Source of the DNA: a virus | Virus record (IMG/VR): IMGVR_UViG_3300037245_000477 | Coordinates: 1-50,533 of that record | Length of the DNA: 50,533 nucleotides | Reading direction: 5' to 3' (one strand) | In this document: piece by piece, positions 15,109 to 22,696 of the stretch | Position numbering within the stretch: the first letter of the stretch is position 1 | Layout of the letters: each line of letters begins with the position of its first letter | Position numbers and translations under genes: made by a program | Notes under the pieces: model-generated | Seen by the model: the letters and a program-made list of their open reading frames with translations, nothing else | Told to the model about the DNA's origin: nothing | Database searches by the model: none

Positions 15109-15137
15109 GTAATGACTTAAACCGAAAGAAGACTGTT

Positions 15138-15332
15138 ATGGACGAATTAATGGGCGTAGGCGAAGGTAGGAAAATAGCGAGGCTTCCGTTAGACGATGGA
15201 ACATACATTGAGTTGAGCTATCCCAAAGACATGAAAATATGCGACACTGAGAATGAGGAAGTAACCCAGTGGTTGAAAATATTCAGTCGCCGATTCCGCA
15301 GAAAGTCAGTTTCGCCGGAATTGGAACCTTAA
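15138..15332 (+). CDS. Hypothetical protein, 64 aa
   Basis: First gene of the rightward operon. MDELMGVGEGRKIARLPLDD starts an acidic/beta-type N-terminal part, and the C-terminus is basic (IFSRRFRRKS). The ribosome binding site is the recurring TTAAACCGAAAG motif. No family recognised; the small size and charge split suggest an adaptor or regulatory protein. Confidence 0.55.
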   Translation: MDELMGVGEGRKIARLPLDDGTYIELSYPKDMKICDTENEEVTQWLKIFSRRFRRKSVSPELEP

Positions 15333-15360
15333 CAGCCGACCTTAAACCGAAAGAGTAATC

Positions 15361-16002
15361 ATGTATAACGAGAAACGTCTTAACCTTGCAAAGGAAAAGC
15401 GAAGATTGCACGATGCAAATGATAAGAGAAACAATTACAAAGCAGAAGTCTGTCCCCACGCGAAACACGAACTAACACCATGCTACCACAAGGACGGCGA
15501 GGACTGTTTGACTGACGACGGCTGTTGCCCTGGATGCGGATTGTCTGTGGAGTATCTTGATTACAAGAAGGATGGCGTTATCAAGAGTGATATGGTTGGC
15601 GAAAACATCAGACTTCGCCAGCGAGCCAAGGTTGCCGAGGCTGCACTTGCTGAGTCCCAGCAGCAGTTATCTATATCCAGATCAAACGCGGATGGATATA
15701 AGCACTCAAGCAAGGTGTGGGGAGAGAGGATGGAAACAGCCAACGCCGCCTACCAGCGGATATTCGACGAGAAGGCTGCCCGCTGCGAGTACATTGCCAA
15801 GCTGGAAGCTGAAATGGCGGTGATGAGATCATTGGTCGGTGAGCCTGAACCTGACGTTCCTACGGCAACGACAACGCACATCGAAGAACCGGAAGAAATT
15901 GACTACTGCCGCCACGATTGGAGAATTAACCCGCGAGAAAGAACGAGAGAGTGTGTGAAGTGTGGCGTAATAGTAACGGAGGTTCAATATAATGCCCTGT
16001 AA
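15361..16002 (+). CDS. Zinc-ribbon and coiled-coil protein
   Basis: 213 aa. A first Cys cluster (CPHAKHELTPCYHKDGEDC...GCCPGCG, about 31-60) and a second C-terminal pair (CRHDW...CVKCG) flank a helical, Glu/Ala-rich coiled coil (about 75-155). Paired zinc ribbons with a helical spacer suggest a nucleic-acid or protein-binding scaffold. The start follows the AAACCGAAAG motif. It overlaps the next gene by 11 bp. Confidence 0.6.
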   Translation: MYNEKRLNLAKEKRRLHDANDKRNNYKAEVCPHAKHELTPCYHKDGEDCLTDDGCCPGCGLSVEYLDYKKDGVIKSDMVGENIRLRQRAKVAEAALAESQQQLSISRSNADGYKHSSKVWGERMETANAAYQRIFDEKAARCEYIAKLEAEMAVMRSLVGEPEPDVPTATTTHIEEPEEIDYCRHDWRINPRERTRECVKCGVIVTEVQYNAL

Positions 16003-16213
16003 ACTCGACGAAAACTGTCCCTTCTCGGACCAGACTCCGACCTGTGACCGAATCCAGCATTGTTGCTTGGAGAAATTGGCTGGCAAGGACGCTGAGATTG
16101 CAGAATTGCAGTCTGAGAACAGCACCTTTTTACATCACATGCACGATTTACAGCGAGAGTTTCTTGGCGTAATAAACGGACTGCGAACCCGAATTGGAGA
16201 ACTTGAAAAATGA
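15992..16213 (+). CDS. Small Cys-containing coiled-coil protein, 73 aa
   Basis: MPCKLDENCPFSDQTPTCDR has several Cys (also CC at 24-25), then a leucine-spaced helix (LAGKDAEIAELQSENSTFLH to RTRIGELEK). The start lies inside the previous gene in another frame, and the stop overlaps the next start (ATGA), so all three are coupled. No family recognised. Confidence 0.55.
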   Translation: MPCKLDENCPFSDQTPTCDRIQHCCLEKLAGKDAEIAELQSENSTFLHHMHDLQREFLGVINGLRTRIGELEK

Positions 16214-16488
16214 AAAATTGGGAAGTATTTATAATAATCTTGGTAGCAATCTCAACAGTCGCAATAGTAAGTAAAGTCAGGGAAGAACCCGACAGTCCTC
16301 AGCCAGTCTACAAGATCGTAATAGCCAACTACCCTCACTGCTACATAGCTGGCGAGGAAGTTGACGTAAAGACTTTACAGGAAGCTGTTGGGTTGACTGG
16401 CACGGACGTTGATGGTAAGATTGGGTGCATAACTATCAAGGCAGTCATGCGAGAAAACAGCATTGTTGACTTTGAGGGAGCGTATTAA
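16210..16488 (+). CDS. Membrane-anchored small protein, 92 aa
   Basis: MKNWEVFIIILVAISTVAIV is an N-terminal membrane anchor or uncleaved signal. A polar domain of about 65 residues follows (YKIVIANYPHCYIAGEEVDV and so on). It starts by ATGA overlap with the preceding gene. Topology predicts a periplasmic or extracytoplasmic domain, which would suit a superinfection or lysis-control role; no direct evidence. Confidence 0.55.
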   Translation: MKNWEVFIIILVAISTVAIVSKVREEPDSPQPVYKIVIANYPHCYIAGEEVDVKTLQEAVGLTGTDVDGKIGCITIKAVMRENSIVDFEGAY

Positions 16489-16489
16489 A

Positions 16490-16891
16490 ATGATAACCAA
16501 AGAGCAAATGCTAAAACCAACCGGTGATGAACTGTCGAGGCTGGCGGGGGAAGTGTTGCAAGTTAAGCATGATATGGCCAATGATGGAGTTAATCATGTT
16601 ACTTGTAAGGTTTGCGATGAAACCCTTCCGTTGATGTGTCGCTGGGACTTACCAGAGCGATACCCTTGCGAAGTCCCCTTAACATGGGACGAAGCTATGA
16701 AGTGGCGGGATTGGGCTGTTGAGAAGTTTGGGGACTTGGCATGGCAAGACCCTATCTGGAAACTATATCACGACGTAAGCGGTGACAGGAAAAAAGTTTG
16801 TGTGTATGCCCATAGATTTATCGCTTACGCCCAACCCGAACACTACATCAAAGCAGCCTGCCTGTGTAAATTACAAGGAGGTAAACCATGA
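16490..16891 (+). CDS. Hypothetical phage protein, 133 aa
   Basis: Start at 16490 (MITKEQMLKPTGDELSRLAG), preceded by GAGGGAG. The segment PTGDELSRLAGEVL and a late WRDWAVEKFGDLAWQDPIWKL are reminiscent of small conserved phage proteins with an N-terminal ABA-sandwich-like motif, but I cannot name a family with certainty. A CKVCD pair lies mid-protein. It overlaps the following gene by 4 bp (ATGA). Confidence 0.55.
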   Translation: MITKEQMLKPTGDELSRLAGEVLQVKHDMANDGVNHVTCKVCDETLPLMCRWDLPERYPCEVPLTWDEAMKWRDWAVEKFGDLAWQDPIWKLYHDVSGDRKKVCVYAHRFIAYAQPEHYIKAACLCKLQGGKP

Positions 16892-17559
16892 CAGAGCCAG
16901 CCCAAAGACTAACAAAATACACAGAGCGAGAACTGAAAGACAGGCATGTCGCTACTTTCATTGATCCGCAAGGCATGGAAGTTGCCAGAGCGAAGATGAA
17001 GACGAAGCGGGAAACTTACGCAGCGGAGGGCGTGTTGCAGTCGTACAAGTCACTGTTCAAGTGCTTCAAGGTTTTACTGAGTATCGAAGACCCAATGGGA
17101 ACACCATGCACCGACCAATACCAGCCCTCCAAGTGTGCGCAGTTGATGATGGACAGTTGCTTGCTCAGACGAAGCCGAGGCGAGAAATGCGATGTTCCGT
17201 CCGAAGTGCATTTGTACGAGAAGAAGCAAGAGGAAGCTGCGAAAGGCATTGCACTGTACGAAGCAGACGAAGCCACTGACAAGCCGCCATGCTCCGAGAA
17301 CGAAAAACTCCGGTGGATATTCGAGAACATGAAATTAGAGGGCGTAGAGCCGTCTGATGCACCGTCAATCGGAACATTCACGTTGCTGATGGAACTGCGG
17401 GAAAACCAGCAGGCTAGGACTAAGTTTTATGAGTCACTTTGGCCGAAACTTCTTGCAAAGGAAGACGCAGAAAAGACAGGCAAGCTGGAAGACACAGGCA
17501 AAGATACAATCGAACTGATCGAGCGACTTCAAGCCGCGCAAGCAGAAAGCGAGGAATAA
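16888..17559 (+). CDS. Hypothetical protein, possible small terminase subunit
   Basis: 223 aa, helical and highly charged, with six to seven scattered Cys and an acidic Glu/Lys-rich C-terminus. Excellent ribosome binding site (AAGGAGGT). It lies three genes before the large terminase, where small terminase subunits often sit. However, no helix-turn-helix is evident, and that identity is only a positional guess. Confidence 0.5.
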   Translation: MTEPAQRLTKYTERELKDRHVATFIDPQGMEVARAKMKTKRETYAAEGVLQSYKSLFKCFKVLLSIEDPMGTPCTDQYQPSKCAQLMMDSCLLRRSRGEKCDVPSEVHLYEKKQEEAAKGIALYEADEATDKPPCSENEKLRWIFENMKLEGVEPSDAPSIGTFTLLMELRENQQARTKFYESLWPKLLAKEDAEKTGKLEDTGKDTIELIERLQAAQAESEE

Positions 17560-17560
17560 C

Positions 17561-17650
17561 ATGGGATGGGTACTGATAATAACAGGAATCTTCATGGTGT
17601 TTTTCAGTAGTTTTTACTGCTGGTATAAGCGAGAGGACAAAGATATATAA
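17561..17650 (+). CDS. Tiny membrane peptide, 29 aa
   Basis: MGWVLIITGIFMVFFSSFYC is one hydrophobic helix, followed by WYKREDKDI as cytoplasmic anchor. GAGGA lies upstream. The TAA overlaps the next ATG (TAATG). A similar tiny single-helix gene occurs in the minus operon (10544-10630). Function unknown. Confidence 0.55.
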   Translation: MGWVLIITGIFMVFFSSFYCWYKREDKDI

Positions 17651-17898
17651 TGAGCGAAAACAAAGGCTTAACCCACTGCGAAGAATGCCACAGATTTCAC
17701 ACAGAGGAAGACATCTGCAAGCCACTGCTGATTGCCAAGGTTGCGAAACTTGAGCCGCTTGCAGACGAGCTTGAGCGTGTTATGAAGCTGGTGCGTGCAG
17801 GCAAAGTCTGTATTCGGGGTTGCGCACAGCGGCCTTACAATACAGTTGACGAACAGGCGTGGTTTGACGAAATGGCTAAACTTGCGGAGGATGAATAA
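17650..17898 (+). CDS. Hypothetical protein with CxxC pair, 82 aa
   Basis: MSENKGLTHCEECHRFHTEE has CxxC plus two His, a likely half zinc site. A leucine-rich helix (LEPLADELERVMKLVRAG), then CIRGC, and an acidic end follow. Coupled to the previous peptide. It is the last gene before endonuclease cassette A. Confidence 0.55.
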   Translation: MSENKGLTHCEECHRFHTEEDICKPLLIAKVAKLEPLADELERVMKLVRAGKVCIRGCAQRPYNTVDEQAWFDEMAKLAEDE

Positions 17899-17903
17899 TT
17901 AAC

Positions 17904-17931
17904 TTGACTTTCTGTAGATACATGTTATTAT
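17904..17931 (+). promoter_or_regulatory. Sigma70-like promoter of HNH-AP2 cassette A
   Basis: TTGACT (17904-17909), 16-nt spacer, TATTAT (17926-17931). The predicted start near 17938 falls at the base of the first stem of the leader RNA. The geometry is identical to the promoter of cassette B (46094-46121), which supports both. Confidence 0.7.
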
Positions 17932-17935
17932 TTGT

Positions 17936-18014
17936 ATGGCTAGGCTTAGCGGCTGAAAAGTGGGGCATCTCGACCCACCTGCCATCAATTATTTCGAGAG
18001 ATACTTACGAGAGG
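17936..18014 (+). promoter_or_regulatory. Pseudoknotted leader RNA, copy A
   Basis: P1: ATGGC.AGG (17936-17944, T17941 bulged) with CTGCCAT (17979-17985). P2: GTGGG (17960-17964) with CCCAC (17974-17978) and a 9-nt loop. Pseudoknot: loop TCTCGA (17968-17973) with TCGAGA (17994-17999). The loop's CTCG can also pair with the Shine-Dalgarno CGAGAGG (18008-18014). Copy B (46126-46203) keeps P1 as sequence but changes two pairs of P2 and two of the pseudoknot in a compensatory way. This is a conserved RNA structure in the leader of the HNH-AP2 gene. I do not recognise the class. Confidence 0.82.
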
Positions 18015-18020
18015 TATAAC

Positions 18021-18515
18021 ATGAAACAGATTCCGCTAACACAAGGTAAATTTGCATTAGTTGACGACGAAGACTACGAAGAAGTTATGAGGTATGAATG
18101 GTATCCCAACAAAAAGAGTAATACGACTTACGCAATAAGGAATGTTCGCGTTTGCGGCAAGTACGTTGGTACTCAGCGTATGCACAGATTTATCCTTGAC
18201 TTACCACGAGACAAGCACTGCGACCATAAAGACGGCAACGGCCTGAATAACACAAGAGCAAACATAAGGCCATGCACTTGCAGGCAAAATCATTACAACC
18301 AAAAGCTATCATCTAAGAATACTTCTGGCTTTAAAGGAGTTGCGTGGAATACTCGCGACAGTAAGTGGCGAGCCTATATCAAGAAAGAAGGAAAGCAGAT
18401 TTTTCTAGGTAATTTTTTCTGTATCGTAAAAGCGGCGAAGGCATACGACGGAAAGGCGACAGAGATATTCGGCGAATTTGCTAAGCTAAACTTCCCAGAA
18501 GGAGTCAAGGTATGA
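18021..18515 (+). CDS. HNH-AP2 homing-type endonuclease, copy A
   Basis: 164 aa from the ATG at 18021 (GAGAGG 6 nt upstream). An N-terminal KFALVDDEDYEEV module precedes an HNH core (H55-R56, D68-H69-K70, N81) and an AP2-type DNA-binding domain (about 103-155; GFKGVAW, WRAYI, LGNF, AAKAYD). Free-standing genes of this kind spread by cutting alleles that lack them. The stop overlaps the terminase start (ATGA), with own promoter and structured leader upstream. Paralogous to 46211-46702, roughly 35-40% identical by eye. Confidence 0.85.
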   Translation: MKQIPLTQGKFALVDDEDYEEVMRYEWYPNKKSNTTYAIRNVRVCGKYVGTQRMHRFILDLPRDKHCDHKDGNGLNNTRANIRPCTCRQNHYNQKLSSKNTSGFKGVAWNTRDSKWRAYIKKEGKQIFLGNFFCIVKAAKAYDGKATEIFGEFAKLNFPEGVKV

Positions 18516-20416
18516 TCCCAGCAGGTCAATTTTTGGATATAAAGCAGGAATACACAGACAGGGCTTACGAGATACGTAACGGTGACGATTACCCGTATTA
18601 TTCATGGTGCATAAAAAACGTACCAGGATACAAAGAAATGCGAGGGAACTTAGCGTTCCGCAAGCAACTCCTTGAATTGGTGGCGAACGACTTGGAAGCA
18701 AAGAATGATGTTTATTCTATGTGTAAACGCGACATCCTCTTTTTTATTAACACGATGGCATTTACATACGATCCCCGCCTAAAGGGAGCCAAAACCATAC
18801 CTTTTATATCGTATAATTTCCAGGATGTAGCGATTGATAAAATTATCACGTCCGACGTAGACCTGTACGCTGAAAAGTCCAGAGATATGGGAGCAAGCTG
18901 GATCTTCGACACCTGTATTGAGCATCAGTGGCAATTCCAAGACGACTTTTCAGCCCTGCTTGGCTCCAGAACGGAAGATTACGTCGATAAGAAAGGTGAC
19001 AGGAAGTCGCTGATGTGGAAAATTGATTGCTTGATTGCGAATCAACCGAAATGGTTACAGCCGAATATGTACCGTATCTACCTCCATTTTGAGAACCTTG
19101 ATAATAGTTCAACAATCGAAGGCGAATCAACTACTGGCGACTTCGCTCGTGGTGGTCGCTGGACGATAATCATGTTGGATGAGTTTGCAGCAGTGGAACC
19201 CGATGGCGCAAAGGTATTGAAGGCGACCCGTGATGCAACAAGAAGGCGTATCTTTAACTCGACACACCAAGGCTCCGCTACTTCATTCTATCGAATAGGG
19301 CAGACTACGATAGAAAAACTGATACTGCACTGGTCTGTTCATCAAGAGAAAAACAAGGGACTGTACTATTCGGTTGACGACAAAGTTTTAAAGATGGACG
19401 AACACAGCGGCGAAGTGACTGTTGACGGAAAGAAGTACAGTTACCCAGACGACTACCCGTTTATCAAAGACGGCAAGCTCAGGAGTCCGTGGTACGACAA
19501 TGAATGTACTAGAGCTGAACATCCTATCGAGATTGCACAGGAACTTGACATTGACCCGTTCAGTTCTGACTTCCAATATTTCGACCCTGCGTTGACGGCA
19601 GAGATTGAAAAGGAAAACGTGTGCTTGCCGTATGCAACAGGCTACATCGAATTTGACGAAGACACACTAGACCCGATGGGGTTTATAGAAGCTCCGAACG
19701 GACCTTTGAAGTTGTGGGTTTATCCAGACAACTTGAACCAGATCGACAGGAACCTGAAAATGGGTGCTGGCGTGGATATTTCAGCCGGGACAGGTGCGAG
19801 TAACTCAACAGTCGCTTTCGGTAATATTGACACCGGAGAAAAGGTTGCCGAGTACGCAGACCCGAACATAAAGCCAGAAGCGTTTGCGAAGTTGCTGATA
19901 GCGATGTGTAAGTATTTCAATGACGCTTTCATGGTCCCTGACGGGGGTGGTCCGGGTCGAATTACCTTGGACGAAGTTATCCGGCTTGGGTACAGGAATC
20001 TGTACTACCGCAGGAACGAAGAAGGATTGAGCAAGAAAGTATCTGACAAGCCGGGCGTGTTCCTGAATCCAAAAGAAAAAGCGGCCGTATTTGGTATTTA
20101 CCGCAGGAAGCTGAAAGACCGGACGTTCATACAGCGAAGTTCAGACTCCAACCAGGAGTGCTTGCAGTACATATTCACGGTAGGCAACAAGATCGAGCAT
20201 AGTTCTGCGGTGAACAGTATTGATCCGTCTGGTGCGGGCGAGTCGCATGGTGACAGGGTTGTGGCGGACGTACTGCTGGCGAAGTGCTACGATTTCCTTG
20301 GCCCGAAGAAAACGTCCGGCAACACCGGCAGACCGCAGGGCGACCCCCCTGCTCGAAGTTTCGCTGGCAGGAAGCGGGCGCAATTGTTAAAATCACGAAA
20401 TTCTAAAAGGTGGTAA
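18512..20416 (+). CDS. terL: Terminase large subunit
   Basis: 634 aa. The N-terminal packaging ATPase has a Walker A variant SRDMGASW (123-130) and Walker B IIMLDEFA (Asp223, Glu224). The C-terminal RNase-H-like nuclease has VDISAG (Asp422), MVPDGGGPG (Asp477) and SHGDRVVAD near 595. It cuts concatemers and drives DNA into the prohead through the portal encoded downstream. AAGGAG precedes the start, inside the HNH gene end, so the two are coupled. Longer than lambda-type subunits by some 90 residues, mostly before the ATPase core. Confidence 0.9.
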   Translation: MIPAGQFLDIKQEYTDRAYEIRNGDDYPYYSWCIKNVPGYKEMRGNLAFRKQLLELVANDLEAKNDVYSMCKRDILFFINTMAFTYDPRLKGAKTIPFISYNFQDVAIDKIITSDVDLYAEKSRDMGASWIFDTCIEHQWQFQDDFSALLGSRTEDYVDKKGDRKSLMWKIDCLIANQPKWLQPNMYRIYLHFENLDNSSTIEGESTTGDFARGGRWTIIMLDEFAAVEPDGAKVLKATRDATRRRIFNSTHQGSATSFYRIGQTTIEKLILHWSVHQEKNKGLYYSVDDKVLKMDEHSGEVTVDGKKYSYPDDYPFIKDGKLRSPWYDNECTRAEHPIEIAQELDIDPFSSDFQYFDPALTAEIEKENVCLPYATGYIEFDEDTLDPMGFIEAPNGPLKLWVYPDNLNQIDRNLKMGAGVDISAGTGASNSTVAFGNIDTGEKVAEYADPNIKPEAFAKLLIAMCKYFNDAFMVPDGGGPGRITLDEVIRLGYRNLYYRRNEEGLSKKVSDKPGVFLNPKEKAAVFGIYRRKLKDRTFIQRSSDSNQECLQYIFTVGNKIEHSSAVNSIDPSGAGESHGDRVVADVLLAKCYDFLGPKKTSGNTGRPQGDPPARSFAGRKRAQLLKSRNSKRW

Positions 20417-20418
20417 AA

Positions 20419-20721
20419 ATGATTTGGACCGAAAACATGACAAAATTGAGGGATCTGGTCAGGAGAGAACGGGCAAGGTCGGGAACGCATACGATAGAAT
20501 TAAATAACGCCCTTAGCGACGATCTCGCACCCCTGTATTGGGAAATGCCGGTATGGGGAACAGATAGGCGATTCAAAGAAGAACCAAAAAAGAAAATAGA
20601 ATTTAGCGAGTTCCGAGAAAAACTAAGGGTGGGCGAATTTACAGAATTTCTATTCAGGGGAATATATGTAAAGTGGTTCTGCGGGGACGGCGAAACAGTA
20701 ATTGTCCCAACTGGAAAATAA
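20419..20721 (+). CDS. Hypothetical protein, 100 aa
   Basis: MIWTENMTKLRDLVRRERAR starts a basic helix, then a mixed alpha/beta part with two Trp-containing strands (PLYWEMPVWGT, YVKWFCGDGE). AAAGGTGG lies upstream; a GTG at 20410 is an alternative. It sits between terminase and the portal leader. Perhaps a packaging accessory, but nothing in the sequence proves it. Confidence 0.5.
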   Translation: MIWTENMTKLRDLVRRERARSGTHTIELNNALSDDLAPLYWEMPVWGTDRRFKEEPKKKIEFSEFREKLRVGEFTEFLFRGIYVKWFCGDGETVIVPTGK

Positions 20722-20735
20722 ATTTAATATTTTCC

Positions 20736-20763
20736 TTGCATTTTCCGATAAAGTGTGTATATG
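20736..20763 (+). promoter_or_regulatory. Candidate promoter of the structural operon
   Basis: TTGCAT (20736-20741), 16-nt spacer, TATATG (20758-20763). It would give a leader of about 130 nt before the portal gene. ATTGAC (20774-20779) can pair with GTCAAT (20819-20824), and a full terminator follows. The boxes are weak matches; the position after the terminase group makes it credible. Confidence 0.35.
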
Positions 20764-20834
20764 TAGAAGTGTAATTGACAAGTTAATACGGGTATGACAG
20801 ACGACCGGCCAGTTGAACGTCAATCAAAATAATC

Positions 20835-20878
20835 AAAGAAGCCATGCAGGGCTGCATTCTTGCATGGCTTCTTTTTTT
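20835..20878 (+). terminator. Strong intrinsic terminator before the portal gene
   Basis: A 14-bp perfect stem (20835-20848 with 20861-20874) encloses a 12-nt loop and is followed by T20872-20878. It ends 24 bp before the portal start. It either closes the early/packaging transcript or, with the promoter near 20736, acts as an attenuator in the structural leader. Confidence 0.9.
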
Positions 20879-20901
20879 ATGCCCGCACAAAAAGGAACTA
20901 T

Positions 20902-22686
20902 ATGGCGTTTGATCCAAATAGCAAAACTGACGTAGGCGAACTATCCCAAGCGGTGGGCTATTCGTGGACAGCAGCGCAAGTTTTCCGTGATAAACGGCTT
21001 GAGTTGATGCGGCAAGAGGTTGGATTCAATTACTCCGACGCCGGGGCAGCAAAAGCCGTCCCGATGAACTTGCTTGAACTCGCCATGAACATCTACCTGC
21101 AACGTCTGGTAGCCCAAAACCCACAAGTTTCGATTAACACGTTTTACCCCCAACTAAAAGAGATTGTCACCCGGTTTGAAATGGCTGGCAACAATCTGAT
21201 CGAGGATATAGACCTTGGCGATACGCTTTCGGTGGTTGTAAAAGGCGCTTTGATTTCGAAAGGTATCATTAAAATTGGCCTTAACAGGTCAGAAGTCGAA
21301 GTCGGCGGCATAACCCACGACAGCGGGCAGGCGTTTGCAGATGCAGTATCTCTGGACAACTGGATTGAGGATATGACCGTTTCAGAGAACGAGAACGGCC
21401 AATTCGAGGGAAACTACTGGTATCCGACAATCGACGAAGCTATGGAACTGTTTCCCGGAACAGCCGAAAAAGACTTTGCCCTGAAAAGCGAGCAGGTCGG
21501 CGAAAAGAAGAAAGACCACAATATTCAAGAGGGTGACGCAAACAATTCAACACGCATTGAATTTCGGCCAGTAGTAAAAATGCTGGACCTTTTCCTGAAA
21601 AAGCAGAATCTTATACTGCAATGCACCTTTTCAGGCGACGAAAACGACCCGATAGGCAAGGTTCTAAAGCACTTCAACTGGGACGGGCCTGAAAACGGAC
21701 CTTACCGGAAACTTGGGTTTGGGACAGTAGAGGGCTGTACGATGCCGTCTGCACCTGCACAGCATTGGATTGACGTTCACGACTTAACAAATACGCTGTT
21801 CAGGAAACTTGGCAGGCAGGCAGACAGGGAAAAGACGGTTTTGGGGGTTAGGCCCGGCGGCGATGTTGACGGGAATACGATGGTTACTGCAAATGACGGC
21901 GAAACGGTCAAACTTGACGATCCTCGCAATGTAGCAGAACTGCACACAGGCGGCATAAACCAAGGCACGTTGGCATTCGTATTGATGCTGAAAGACATAT
22001 TTAGCTACATGGGCGGGAACTTGGATAACCTCGGTGGATTGGGGCCTCAAAGTGAAACGCTAGGCCAGGACCAGCTTCTCTCGGCTTCCGCATCCATGCG
22101 GATCCAGAAGATGCAAAAAGAGGTTACGACTTTCACGACGGCAGTTTTGATGGACTTGATGTGGTACTTGTGGTATGACCCGAACCCCAAACAGAAAGAT
22201 GTAATCAAAGAAGCCCCCGGTTTTCCGAGTGTTACGATTGCTGTCCCGTTCAACCCGGAAGACCGCGAGGGCGACTTCTTGCAGTACAATATCAAACTTG
22301 AGCCATATTCGATGCAACATCAGTCGCCAGAGAGCAAATTGCAGGGGATTAGGACTATTCTGGCAGAAATGATACCTCCGCTGTTGCCGATGATGGAACA
22401 GCAGGGCGTGACTTTGAATGTCGAAAAACTGTTCAAGACAATCGGTAAACTCAGTAATATCACGGAGTTAAGCGATTTCATTGAGTATTCGACCCCAGAC
22501 CTGTCCCGGCCAGTCGGTAGTTCTTCGGAAGTCAGGCAAGCACCAAATACAACCCGAACGAATATAAGAAAGAATGTGGCGACAGGCGGTACGACGCAGG
22601 GTAGATCGCAAGTGTTACAAGAAGCACTGCTTGGCAAGAAGCCGCAGGCATCACAGGCAGACCAACTAACCAGAGCATCAGCGTAA
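20902..22686 (+). CDS. Portal protein
   Basis: 594 aa from the ATG at 20902 (AAGGA upstream); an ATG at 20860 lies inside the terminator and is rejected. Features of podovirus-type portals are seen: an N-terminal helical segment (VFRDKRLELMRQEVG), a long alpha/beta clip-wing region (DLGDTLSVVVKGALISKGIIK), FGTVEGC, and a helical stem part (SASASMRIQKMQKEVTTF). A dodecameric ring is expected at one capsid vertex, docking terminase and then the tail adaptor. First gene of the structural operon. Confidence 0.8.
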   Translation: MAFDPNSKTDVGELSQAVGYSWTAAQVFRDKRLELMRQEVGFNYSDAGAAKAVPMNLLELAMNIYLQRLVAQNPQVSINTFYPQLKEIVTRFEMAGNNLIEDIDLGDTLSVVVKGALISKGIIKIGLNRSEVEVGGITHDSGQAFADAVSLDNWIEDMTVSENENGQFEGNYWYPTIDEAMELFPGTAEKDFALKSEQVGEKKKDHNIQEGDANNSTRIEFRPVVKMLDLFLKKQNLILQCTFSGDENDPIGKVLKHFNWDGPENGPYRKLGFGTVEGCTMPSAPAQHWIDVHDLTNTLFRKLGRQADREKTVLGVRPGGDVDGNTMVTANDGETVKLDDPRNVAELHTGGINQGTLAFVLMLKDIFSYMGGNLDNLGGLGPQSETLGQDQLLSASASMRIQKMQKEVTTFTTAVLMDLMWYLWYDPNPKQKDVIKEAPGFPSVTIAVPFNPEDREGDFLQYNIKLEPYSMQHQSPESKLQGIRTILAEMIPPLLPMMEQQGVTLNVEKLFKTIGKLSNITELSDFIEYSTPDLSRPVGSSSEVRQAPNTTRTNIRKNVATGGTTQGRSQVLQEALLGKKPQASQADQLTRASA

Positions 22687-22696
22687 AGGGAACAGC

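Larger units (their letters stand above)
13557..15137. other. Divergent non-coding region with extreme strand asymmetry
   Basis: About 1.6 kb without a convincing gene, between the minus and plus operons. Counting the plus strand, 13861-14400 has 42 T in 540 bases (7.8%), while 14641-14820 has 83 T in 180 (46%). The change falls around 14520-14590 next to a run of ten C and six T (14572-14587). Within it lie a (GAGGA)8 tract, short direct repeats, a hairpin AGCGT-ttac-ACGCT (14437-14450), promoters at both edges, and structured and tRNA-like sequence at the right. A replication origin or packaging region is the most natural guess. Confidence 0.7.

Noticed and set aside
17936-18020. HDV-like, twister or pistol ribozyme, or HEARO RNA, in the HNH leaders
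   Set aside because: The order of helices and conserved cores of these classes as I know them do not match. The pseudoknot joins a hairpin loop to a downstream strand, with no recognised catalytic core.
18021-18515. Group I intron or intein carrying the HNH-AP2 gene
   Set aside because: Flanking genes are intact and uninterrupted, and no intron core or splice motifs were seen. The gene is free-standing between genes.
20777-20800. TTGACA at 20776-20781 as a -35 box
   Set aside because: No acceptable -10 hexamer lies 15-19 nt downstream; the bases belong to a stem with 20819-20824.
20860-20901. Upstream ATG at 20860 for portal
   Set aside because: It lies within the terminator hairpin and has no ribosome binding site; 20902 follows AAGGA.
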